NCBI GenBank assembly: GCA_024345305.1
Contig: BRON01000016.1
Location: 434,001 to 498,000, forward strand
DNA from: Mrakia gelida
Lineage: Eukaryota; Basidiomycota; Tremellomycetes; Cystofilobasidiales; Mrakiaceae
Direction: 5' to 3'
DNA: 64,000 nt
Each line of letters starts with the position of its first letter. Position 1 is the first letter of the stretch. The position numbers and the translations under genes are program-made. The notes under the pieces are model-generated. The model was not told where the DNA came from, did not search any database, and saw nothing but the letters and a program-made list of their open reading frames with translations. Below, piece after piece: positions 54,381 to 64,000 of the stretch.

Positions 54381-57300
54381 CTAGGGCGAAGGGTTCTTGG
54401 GAGGCTGGTTGTTCGTTGTAGAAGAAGACGAAGAAGAAGATTTGACTCCGAAGAGACTCATCATCTTGTCCTTCCCCATCTTCATCCTCTCCTGACCGCT
54501 CATCCTCGAAGAGGAGGTTCCTCCAGCGTCGCTCTCCTCCCCAGTCGATCCGCTGACGACTCGAAGTCCCTTCGTTGGCGAGGCTGAGGACGACCGTTCT
54601 GGAGTGGAAGCCATCGTACTGGATGCTGCTGAGTGATCCGAGCGTCGGTTTCCTCCGTGGCCGTTGGTGGCGAGTTTGGCGGGAAGGGAGTAGGAGGCGG
54701 ATATGTTGGAGGGAGCGATGCTCGAGGAAGAGTTTGGGTTGGAGGAAGAGGAGGGAGGGTGGGAGACGGAGGGAGGGTTGGGAGCGGTAGTGTAGGATTG
54801 AGAGGTGACGGGTTTGGGTCTGACCTTGAACGTGGAGGACTTGAAGGTGAGGCCACGTCGGATCCTCGACTCGGAGGGGGACGAGGACGAGTCGTTTCCG
54901 ATGGTCATCGACGAGTTGCTGGTCGAGAGGGTGGCCGCCGAGACGCTTCTGGGAGTCGACATTCCTGATCCAGAGAGCCCACTGGCCCTCGACTCCTTCT
55001 TCTTGAGGACTCCGAGGCGGTACCGATCGACGACGCCTCGAGCGAAGAGGGTCGTTCCTCTCGAACCGTTCTGCTCGCCTCGACCATCCCTCGGCTTCTC
55101 GACGAGATCCCAATCGTCGTCTTCGTCGTCCTCGTCTTCTTCCGCTTCGATGTCGGAGGGAAGACCTCGGTCGAGAGCTGGGATGCCTGACCGCTGACGG
55201 TGGTGCTGCTGAGAGGGTTGTCGAGAAGGAGGGAGTTCCGGCGAGACGGAGGGAGAGATGGCTTCCGACGACACGTCGACCGTGCTGGTGCTTTGAGGAG
55301 CGTTCGAAGAAGCGGTGTCCTCGTTGATGGTCGATGTTGAGTCGTTGTTGTGGGCTGTTGGCTCGACGGCGTCCGAGGTGAGAGCGTCGATGCTTCGACG
55401 CGTCTCGTTCGACGAGAAACCTCCTTGCTCGAAGCTCGACCGCATGAGTTCTCCGCTGGCTCGATCAACGGGACTGAGAGGTTCGTCCTCCTCCATAAGG
55501 ATGCTGGCGGCGTCCCTCTCTCGATAAGAGTATCCGTCGAAGAGACTGACTTGGTCGTCGCCGTGAGCTGCTTGATGAGCTTGAGCCGCTTCTTGAGTCT
55601 GTTGAGATGGAACCGACGCGAGTCCTTCTCCAGTTTCGGCGTCTCCTCCAACCGAGGGAACCATGTCGAGGAAAGCCGAGTCGAAGTTCTGAGTGTCCGT
55701 CTCGTTGAGAGGATCCGTTGGGGGAGTGTAAGGAGCTGCGAAGAACAAAGCAACGAAGTCAGAACGGCGAAGCTCGAGGAGGGGGTCGCGATTCGACTCA
55801 CGGATGTATCGCTTGTGGTAGACGTGATCCCAATCACTGAGGAACAAGGAGAGAAGTCGTCAGCTGAGTTCAGAGCGCTCCGCAGAAACAGTCAGCAGGA
55901 ATGGGAAACGCACATCACTGCAAATGGGAGAGGAAAGTCGCGTCAGTTTGAGTCTCGAACGATCTTCCTCAGACCAAGCTCGGAACACTCACTCGAGAAG
56001 TAGGGGTGCTTCTTGATCCTAGGCTCGCTGAGCCTCAAAGCAGGGTTCCGTTGGAGGAGCTGTGAGCGTGGAAGAAAACGTCAGCAAGGCTCTCCCGTTC
56101 AACTCTCCGCGAGAACGACGACTTACTCCTCGAATCAAACTCTTGGTGTCTTGATCGACGGGTCGCTCCTCAGGGAAGATGAGATCGTCGTGAAGGACTC
56201 GAGTGTACATGTCGGTGTGGTTGGGGGCGTAGAAGGGAGTCTGAGAAAGACGAGGGAAAGTTAGTTCGGGAGATGTCGAAGTCGAACGAGACGAGACAGG
56301 CGACTCACGATTCCGATCAACATCTCAAAGAGCATGGTTCCGAGAGCCCACCAGTCGACAGGGTAAGAGTAAGGGAGACCTTGGATGACCTCGGGAGCCT
56401 GAGAGAAGGAGGATAGCGAGTCAGCGGTGAGAAGTCGACGCGTCGAGCTTTCGCTCGAGGGTTCGAAGACGTACGAGGTACTCGGCAGTTCCTGGTAAAT
56501 GGATACGAGCGAAGAGGATCAGCTGATGATGGGGTAGAGAAGGCTGTCGGGTTGAGAAAGGGTGAGACGTCGCGGAGCCAAAACTCACCACAGAAAGTGT
56601 TCGTCGTGTCCTTCCCTCGCCCTCCAATCGGAGCCCAATCCCTCCTCTCCTGCTCAGTCATCGGAGTTCCGTTCTGCTGCATGTACGTTGGAGTGACAGC
56701 TTCGGAGTCTGATCCATCGGCATGAGGCGAGGTGGCGGAAGCGGATCGAGAGAACTCCTTCGAAAGACCGAAATCGGTGAGGACGAGATGGCCGGCATGG
56801 TCGAGAAGGATGTTCTCGGGCTTGAGATCTCGGTAGATCACTCCAGCGGCATGAAGACCTTGAACTCCTTCGACCTGCGAGTGAAACGTGAAGATGAGAA
56901 GATGGTCAGCGAAGGACTTCGAAGACCTTTGCGGGCGAACGACGACTCACGATCTCGGCGGCGTAGAATCGAGCTCGGTCCCTCCCAAACTTCCCCCATC
57001 TAGCGAGCTGAGTGGCGAGATCTCCTCCAGGGTGGAAGTCCATGACGAGGAACCTGCGAAAAGCGAAAAGAGCGAAGTCAGTCAGCGGAACGGTCGCGTT
57101 CGAGTGCTTCCGAGATCAAGCTCACAAGTTCTCCTTGTCGTGGAACGAGTGATGAAGATGGACGACGAAAGGGTTCTGGATCTCCCTCGACATCCGCTTG
57201 AGGACTGCCTGCTCAGTGAGAGTGTGTCCGATCTCTTGGTGGGCGACGACGTGACCTGGAAGCGTTGAGAGCGAAAAGAAGAGTCAGTCGTCGCGTCCGT

Positions 57301-59771
57301 CAGGAAGTCGAGACCAACGAAGACTCACGCTTGACGATGCATTTCTGGATCAAAGAAGAGACGGAGGAATTAGAGACGCGTCCGAAGTCGAGAACGAGGG
57401 AAAGAATAGACTCACCATGGCCATCAAAGTCGAAGATGACGAGGTCTTCTGTCGAACGAGCAAGACCTGGCGACGGAAAGAACCAGCGCGTCAGACCCGA
57501 ATGCCCTCGAGGTGCTCCTCCACCGCTCTCCAATTCCAGGACTCACCTTTCCAGCACAACCTCGTCCTAGCACTCTGATCAACTCAAATTCCTCGATCGA
57601 GACCTTCTTCTTCTCTCGCTTCCTCCTTCCTCCTCCAGCAGCCCTCTTCTCTCCCGTTTCCGCTCCCTCCGACTCATCCCAGAGCCCTCGATCCCGCATC
57701 ATCATCTTCGACGAGCTCTTGTCTGGATCTGCCGAGGCTGGTCGAGGAGGTTGCTGCTTCGACTTCGCGAGAGGCGACGCGGATGAGGTCGCATCGTCGT
57801 CGTCGATGTCGGACGCCTCGGGAACGACGTCTCGCTTCGACGAGGAAGCTGAGGAGTGGTCGACGATGGGTTTGAGAGGGGTGGCTGCTGGGGTGGGAGG
57901 GAGGTCGACGGTTTGGGAGTTGGGGGAGTTGGAAGATGAGGAAGCGGAACGACCCTTGAAGAGCTTCCGAGAGGACGACGACGACCGTTCGAGAATGGGT
58001 TTCTTGATCTTCTCGTTCGGCGACGAAGGGAGAGGTCGAGTTCCGAGGGATCCAGTCGAGACGGAGAGAGTATCTCCGTTAGGTCCTCGGTTGAGTTCTC
58101 CATCGTCGAGCTCCTCGAACCTCTCGATGAGGACTCCTTCCGAAGCGAGGACGTCTTCTGCTGATGAGGACGTTGTTTCGCTTCGATCTTGGTAGCGACG
58201 GCTCTTACCAGCGTGGAGACCAGGAGGCGAGCGAAGGTTGAGAGCTTGAGCAGATTGAGTTCGTTTGATCTTCCTCTCGACCTGCGAAGGGAGCCAGCAG
58301 AGCAACGAAAGGATCGGTGTCAGTTTGACCTTCAGACGAACAGCGCGACCAAGAAGAGGAAGGAAGGAAGGCTCGTTCTACTCACTCTGACTGAACTCAA
58401 ATCGTCCCCTCTGACTCTGATGAACTTCTTCCAAGCTCGCGTCTCCCTAGCCCTCTCGTTGTTGGCGACCTCGGTCAGGTAGCCCGAGAGAGCTGACATC
58501 TGGGAATGAGGACCCTCGTCGAGCTTTCCACCGGTCAAACTCCTCTTGACAGCTCCAACTCCCTTCCCATTCTCAGCGAGCATCTCCAGAGGGTTGCTAG
58601 ACTCTCCTTCTGGACTTCCGAGGGCGGGTTCTCCGATGTTGAAGTGCGAAGACGAGCCGTTGAGAGGAGGGTTGGGAGGAGGGGAAAGGGGAGGGGAGAC
58701 GAGGCCATGACCTGGGGAAGGAGGTCGAGAGGTGGACTCAGAGGTGAACCGAGAGAAGGCATTGAGGAACGAACGACGGCGAGAGGGGGTGTGAGCTTTG
58801 ATGGTCGTTTGGGAGTAGGTAGGGAGAGAGTTGGGAGGGAAGGCGGGGAGGGAGGATCCGGGGACAAGAGGGACGAGCTAGACACGGAAAAAAGGAAGAA
58901 GAAGAGGGAGGAAAGGTGAGCTTCACATGCAACTTCTCTAGTAACGGGAAGAAGAGCATGCCAGGCATAGGGAAGACCAGGGAAGAAGAGGATAACGCAC
59001 CTTATCGTGCAGCTCCTTCATCTCTCGGATCGTTCGAAGAAGAGTGTAGTTGTGGGTGGCGGTGGCAGCTGTAGGAAACAAATCAAGGTGGAGACGGAAG
59101 GGATACAAGAGAGTTCAGTTTGTGCTCATCCCTGTTCCGTCGTTCGAACAAAGACAATGAAGGAAAACAGTCCAGATGCGAAGGATCTCCTCGTCGAGAA
59201 GCGACCCCTGATCGAGGAGGCTACCCTTCCTTCCCAGCGTTCCAAGGTCACTCCTTCCTTCCTCCAGTCTCGCACCTCAACGTCTTCCTTCTCTCGACGA
59301 GCCCCCGACGAACAGCTTCCGAACGAATGAAAGAAACTCACCGTAGAGGACGACTCTTCCCTCTCCTTTCCCCTTCGCTCCCGAGCTCATGTCCTGAGCG
59401 ACGCTGATGGTCCACCCGCTCGTTACCTTCCCTCCAACTCCTACGATGTTCCCCAAACCGAACGAGCCATCGACGGCAGAGGTAGCTGGAGGCTCGACTC
59501 CTCCTCTCGAGCGTTCTGTTGCTCCTCCTGAGTTGTTTCCGAGACGAAGGAGCTCTCCGAACTTGCGAGGAAGCGTTTGGGACTGGGACATCCCCGAGGG
59601 TGGCTGCTTGGCTGATGAGGACTTGGCTGAACTGAGGGTTGAAGAGGATGCTGATGATGGTGGTTGGGAGCGATCCATGCTTCCTCGCGAGTTGAAAGAA
59701 GACGGGGGAGGGGGTGGGACGAGGGCGGAGTCCGAGAGCCCAGTGGCGGTTGAAGGTCGACGAGAAGGCAT
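54381..59771 (-). CDS. AGC-family serine/threonine protein kinase with long N-terminal region
   Basis: The first clear ATG is at 59771 ([19 protein letters not shown]). A Ser-rich region of about 170 residues leads to a strand-rich block ([18 protein letters not shown]). After [17 protein letters not shown] comes a conserved segment ([39 protein letters not shown]). The kinase domain has the Gly loop LGRGCAGKV, catalytic Lys in LMAMKCIVKRH, the DFHPGGDL hinge, [11 protein letters not shown] and TDFGLSKEF. Its activation-loop motif is TNTFCGTAEYLAPEV, the PDK1-site form of AGC kinases. A turn-motif-like PPYTPPTDP and FDSAFLDM follow, then a long Ser-rich tail ending NQPPKNPSP. It is not a clear Sch9, Ypk or PKC. 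Over fifteen introns. Confidence 0.85.
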
Positions 59772-60551
59772 CTCCTGGCGCTCGAAGGAGGGTTTCCTAG
59801 GGTCGCAGAAGAGTGGCGGAGGGTGGGTATGATGAGATGGACTTGGAAGGACGAGGTATCTGCTGTTGGGGTTGGGGAAAGGGACGGAAAGAGTCAGCGA
59901 TGACGGGAAGGCGAGCTCAGGGGCGAAAGGAGGAGGAGGTGGGAGCAAAGGTAGAAGGGAAGATCTCACCTTTCCAACGACTCTATAGATCTTCAAGCTT
60001 CTTTCTTGACGAGGAAGACTTGGTGGGATGGTGGTTAGGGAGGAGAGAACAAAGAGAGAGAGGCTCGAGGACCGTCTCTGAAGCTGTTGGAAGGTGAAAG
60101 GGAAGGGAACGAGAGCACGTTGGGGGGAGAAGATGGGGAAGACTCGACGACTCAACTTCGACGCTTTTTCTCCTCTTCTGCGACTTCCGTCTTACTCCAG
60201 AAGGTCTTCAACGTGTGGTAGAGGTCGGACTCGATGCATTCTGTAAGCTGTTCGGAATCTAAAGCTCAAAATTCTAGAGAAAGCGCCTTCAGCCTCGTCC
60301 TGCGACGCGTACGGCGGCCCATCTCCTGGCTCTCGTCTTCCTCTCGTAGCTTATACAGACGTCGGTCAATCTTTGCCACTAGTTATGATACCATAGGACC
60401 TGCGATCGAGCGAGCGAAGCGTCTGCACGCGTCTAATCGACCCTCGCGACGCGTCGAGCCCAGCCCGTTTCTCTTTCCTCGAATCGTCGACACCTTAACT
60501 CAGAGCTCTCTGCGGAGACCTCGAATCAAGATACACACATCCTTTTCAAGA
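59772..60551. other. Intergenic upstream of AGC kinase
   Basis: These 780 bases hold the kinase promoter and the 3' flank of the next gene. From about 60400 the sequence is duplicated downstream of the paralogous gene (about 61410): both copies contain GATCGAGCGAGCG and GCGACGCGTCGAGCCCA. Confidence 0.45.
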
Positions 60552-61162
60552 TCAAAGTTCTTCCGCCACCTCACCCTTCTCCTCCTTCTCTTGTTCCCTC
60601 CTCTTCTCCTCGTCTTCCCTCTCGTCCTCTGCCTCCTCCCACTCCCCCCTCTCCTTCGCCAACCTCCTACACCTATCGAGCACATTTTCTCTATCAATGT
60701 TTCCCTTGACGTACTCCAGCATCTCCTTTTCCTTCCTCTCGTAGGAGCGATGCATCCGATCTGCGATCTTGTTGAGCGCCGCGACTTCGAGCGCGTCCCG
60801 TTCACCTTTGGCGCGAAGGCATTTGAGGAGCCAGATGGACCCTGGACGAAGAAGGTGAAGGGACGGGTATGAGTCAGATGGGGTGAGGATAAGGGTTGGT
60901 GAGGCGGGACGAAAAGAGGGAGACAGGGAAACAGGGACGAACAGGCTTTAAGTTGCTCGTGCGTGAGTTCTTCTAGGATTTGTTGGCCTGTGACGAGAGG
61001 GAAGTCTTCGATGATGGAAGGGTAGGGGGGTAGGACGAGAGGGTGATTCAAAGGGTCACCTTCGTCTTTGGGTGAGGAGGGGGGAGAGGGGAATTGATCG
61101 GACACTGTCCGAAAACGAGACAAGAACGACGCGTCGAGTTCAATCAGTTCGTCGTCCTCCAT
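60552..61162 (-). CDS. Small charged coiled-coil protein, tandem copy A
   Basis: I do not recognise this family. The C-terminal exon, closed by TGA at 60554-60552, reads SIWLLKCLRAKGERDALEVA, NKIADRMHRSYERKEKEML and DRCRRLAKERGEWEEAEDE, then a Glu/Lys/Arg-rich helix. The upstream exon has FPSPPSSPKDEGDPLNHPLV, PYPSIIEDFPLVTGQQILEE and LTHEQLKA, with an intron between them. I give ATG 61162 (MEDDELIELDASFLSRFRT) as start. The stretch just after it also looks like the end of an intron (branch-like CTGATTGAAC, then ACAG), so the true first exon may lie further upstream. It is a near copy of the gene at 61570. Confidence 0.6.
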
Positions 61163-61569
61163 CTCTCATCTCGAATCCTCTTTCGTAGACTCACTGGCTG
61201 GAAAGAATCCGACAAGAGCTGTAGTGGGTGAGAGGAGAGAACCTCGTCGTTCCCTCAGCGGTCAACTCCTCGTGGCTTCTTTCAACCCACCAGCCTCCAT
61301 CCTCAACTCAACCAGGCTTGCCTCGGTCCTCTATCCTCTCGCCTCCTTCACCCACTCTGGTTCAGAGTGTTCATCGTCACCGAACGTGTCCGTGGACCAA
61401 AATAATCCGCACAAGATCGAGCGAGCGGGTTCAAGCGACCCTCACGCGACGCGTCGAGCCCAACTCATTTTGTTCCCCTTTCCACGACTCCTCAGCATCC
61501 CCAGCCGCGCCAACAAGATACAGACATCGAGATAAACACTCTATTACGCCAAATCAAGACTCTTACCCC
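61163..61569. other. Spacer between tandem copies A and B
   Basis: It carries the upstream part of copy A and the duplicated 3' flank of copy B (from about 61410). A GTGAGT donor-like site in copy A sense near 61192 suggests a possible untranslated or first coding exon. Confidence 0.4.
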
Positions 61570-62121
61570 TCACTCCTCTTTCTCCTCCTTCTCTCGTTCC
61601 CTCCTCTTCTCCTCTTCTTCCCTTTCGTCCTCCGCCTCCTCCCACTCCCCCCTCTCCTTCGCCAACCTTCTACACCTATCGAGCACGTTCTCCCCCCCAA
61701 TATCTCCCTTCACGAAATCAAGCATCTCCTTCTCTTCCCTCTCGTAGGACCGATGCATCCGATCCACAACCTTGTTGATCGAGACGGAAACGAGCGCGTC
61801 GCGTTCGGCTTTGAGGCGAAGACATTCGAGGAGCCAAATGGACCCTGCTCGGGCGGACGACCAGAACCAGCCCCAAAAGAAGAGATGAGGGTCAGCTGGT
61901 GGTCGGGAGGGAGCAGTGACGGAGAGAGAGACTCAGAGAAATGGGAAGAGGGACGAACAAGCCTTCAGCTGGTCGTGGGTGAGTTCCTCTTCGATTTGTT
62001 GGGCTGTGATGAGAGGGAAGTCTTCGATGATGGACGGGTAAGGAGGGAGAACGAGAGGGTGGTCGAGGGGGTCGACCTCGTCCTTGGGAGACAAAGGAGG
62101 AGAGGGAATGAGCGACGACAC
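61570..62121 (-). CDS. Small charged coiled-coil protein, tandem copy B (5' end unresolved)
   Basis: A paralogue of copy A with the same two-exon core. The upstream exon reads SSLIPSPPLSPKDEVDPLDH, PYPSIIEDFPLITAQQIEEE and LTHDQLKA. The downstream exon reads SIWLLECLRLKAERDALVSV, NKVVDRMHRSYEREEKEML and DRCRRLAKERGEWEEAEDE, ending EKEEKEE with TGA at 61572-61570. The first codon was not found. The upstream exon follows a 3' splice site (GACGCAG) near 62122, so a first exon must lie further upstream or the copy is 5'-truncated. Reading frames are intact over the whole shared part, which argues for function. Confidence 0.58.
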
Positions 62122-62844
62122 TGCGTCAAGGAGCGAAACGTCAGATCAAAGGGACATCGTCAGTGCTCGCCTTTCAGCCTGTTGAGCGCAGAGAGAACTC
62201 AACTTGGAAGAACGGGAAAGAAAGGGGTTGGAGGGGAGAAGTCAAGAGGACGAGGTTGTGGTGGTTCGAAGGAACCTTAAGTCGTTCCGTCGACTCTTTC
62301 TCGCGCGTCGCGATCGTCGGACGCTGCTTTCTCCTCCGAAATGATACCATCTTTTGTTCGAGAGGAATTGATACACTTTTCACTTCACGTACTCTGGACG
62401 AGTCTCCCGCTCTCTCTCTTCTCCGAAGCAACCAGTCCTTCCCTCGACTCGACTCGTCCCCTCGCTCACTCTCGTCGCGTCTCGAAAGAACCCCATCACA
62501 CAGCACGCGTCTACTATCGAGGGAAAGCGAGCACTCCGAGGGCAAAGCCAAAAAGAGAAGCGAAGAGAGAAGAAAGTCAAAAAACGAAGAAGTTGAGCCT
62601 GCTGAAACGAAAAACCGAGAAATCGAAAACACAAAGTTGTTGAAACCACATCGCGACACCCTCGCCCACCTCCTCGCTCCCATCTCCCTCGGTCGTCGAA
62701 GACTAGATCCTCACCCTCCTCCCTCGCTCTGCCTCCTCGACTCTCCTCTCTCGCTTCAATCCTCCTTCGACTCTCCCTCGCCTCCCCATCTCCCCAAACC
62801 CCGCTCCTCCCTCCACTCGACTCAGATCGACGACTGAGAGCTCC
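62122..62844. other. Intergenic upstream of copy B and downstream of OPI3-type gene
   Basis: About 720 bases with no recognised gene. A missing first exon of copy B may lie in the left part. Confidence 0.4.
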
Positions 62845-64000
62845 TTAAAGCTCATCATCGCTCGTCCTCGCCTTACTCCTACTCCTCGTCATCCTTCCAG
62901 GGGTCTGTCCCGTCCCCTCCGTCGCGCTCGTCGTCGCCTTCTTGGGAGGCGTAGCAGGCGAGATCTTGATGGCGTCCGCGTACGACTCAGCCTCGGTGTT
63001 GGCGGGCTTGAATGGAGCGGGGGCGAAGGACTTCTTCGCGGGAGTGGATTTGGCGGGGGTGGAAGGGGCGACGAGGGATTTGGGAGCGGCGGGAGTGGAG
63101 GATTTGGCGTCTTTGGCTCGTTGGACTTCTCGGGCGGCGTAGATTTTGGAGGTGAAGGGACTGGTTGGGAGGAGGAGAGGAGGGGGAGGAGCTCAGTGAA
63201 AGGTCCGATGGGTCGCAGAGGAAGGTGGCGAGCCAAGAGGAAAGGGCGAGGGAGGCGAACGGAAGGAGACGAGACGCGTCGAAAGTTGACGAAGGAGAGG
63301 ATATCGAACGTACCCCTCGAACCTCAACGCGATCCTGTAGACGACCCAGACGACGGCGGTGATGAGGATTCCAGCGGGTCGTCGGTACCTACACGCGTCG
63401 AGAAAACACGCTCAAGGTCAGTTCTCGGCGAGGGAACGAGCTCGAGCCGGAAGCAGGGAGGGAGGGACGAGAGCTTACCAGAGAGCGGTAGCGAAGAAGC
63501 ACATGGTCGATCCGTTGTACATGGGATCGGTCTGGACGTTGAAGGGGAAGCCGGTGACTGTTTGGAGTGAAGGAAAGACGCGTCTCGTCAGTCGGGAGAG
63601 GTCGAGAGGGAAGGGAAGGGAGGACGAGCTCGCGAACGCACCCATCTTGTCCTGGAGGATACCACAGTAGTCTCCGAGGTAGGTTCCTGCGCCGCCAAAG
63701 AGTTGAGATCAGCTTCATGTCTCGTCGAAGGACCGGAGATCGAGGAACAAGACCCACCAGTAACTCCAAGAGCCCAAGTCGAGCTCAAAACGAGGAGCTG
63801 TCCGATGAAGAAGATGAGGGCAGCGGTAGGCTTGAGGTAGGGGTGATCAGGGATAGCTTGAGGCTGAGCTCGGAGAGCCTTCTCGAACCTGGGAGGGATC
63901 GTAAAAGCGAGAAAGCAACGACGAGCAAGGTCAGCGAGAACAAAGGACGGCGAAAGGCGGACGGACGAAGGAAGGAGGAGGAGTCGACGGGAAAAGCGAA
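62845..64000 (-). CDS. OPI3: Phospholipid methyltransferase OPI3/PEM2 type (N-terminus cut by window edge)
   Basis: Opi3 carries out the later SAM-dependent methylations of phosphatidylethanolamine to phosphatidylcholine in the ER. Visible text runs FEKALRAQPQAIPDHPYLKP, a membrane helix AALIFFIGQLLVLSSTWALG, then TYLGDYCGILQDKMVTGFPF and NVQTDPMYNGSTMCFFATAL. The last helix is GILITAVVWVVYRIALRFEG followed by PFTSKIYAAREVQ. These are family hallmarks. Beyond that a Lys/Ala/Pro-rich extension of about 75 residues is present, which Opi3 usually lacks, ending SKARTSDDEL with TAA at 62847-62845. At least four introns; the 5' exons lie beyond base 64000. Confidence 0.91.

Noticed and set aside
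54381..59771. The kinase as STE20, which is often linked to STE3 in basidiomycete mating loci.
   Set aside because: There is no CRIB/PBD motif, and the loop TNTFCGTAEYLAPEV and AGC tail define an AGC kinase, not a PAK.
1..64000. Transposons, LTRs, tRNA or rRNA genes.
   Set aside because: I found no reverse transcriptase, transposase, terminal repeats or tRNA cloverleaf I could support by eye; a tRNA scan would be needed to exclude small RNA genes.

Overview
The window reads as nuclear DNA of a basidiomycete fungus. Genes are dense, protein-coding and broken by many short introns (mostly 50-130 bp, GT-AG, often with a CTGAC branch-like site). The gene set is eukaryotic throughout: SET2, RNA polymerase I A49, APC1, EMC1, EMC5, a CAF1 deadenylase and DCN1. 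Seven tiny farnesyl-type (CaaX) pheromone precursors and a Ste3-type receptor are the diagnostic features. The shared precursor start MDAF(T/S)AIF resembles Cryptococcus MF pheromones from memory, so Tremellomycetes is my best guess. I cannot fix the genus.

Layout. 1-14.3 kb: SET2 (cut by the left edge), RPA49, a dynamin-family GTPase, a MAP-kinase-phosphatase-like protein and a LIM protein. 15-45 kb: the mating pheromone/receptor region. It holds one solitary pheromone gene (15.2 kb), then three head-to-head pheromone pairs (29.1-29.9, 36.0-36.8 and 44.0-44.8 kb), with the STE3 receptor at 31.0-32.4 kb. Housekeeping genes lie between them: a PHO86-like membrane protein, DCN1, two unrecognised proteins, a METTL14/KAR4-type protein, POP2/CAF1, EMC5, EMC1 and a MYND-finger protein. 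45.8-64 kb: an F-box-like protein, APC1, an AGC-family kinase, a tandem pair of small unrecognised coiled-coil genes, and an OPI3-type phospholipid methyltransferase cut by the right edge.

How it fits together. The pheromone genes carry repeated promoter modules: TATA boxes, ACAAAGG-type pheromone-response elements, and a 13-base shared motif AGCCCCGTGTTTC. Each also has an intron just after the stop codon and a conserved downstream block. STE3 has the same ACAAAGGGA element. This looks like a P/R mating-type locus whose single haplotype encodes three classes of mature pheromone. No homeodomain mating-type gene was recognised here, so the HD locus is either elsewhere (tetrapolar) or outside the window. 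Exon boundaries were read by eye from splice signals and protein continuity. Gene outer limits are more reliable than individual exons.
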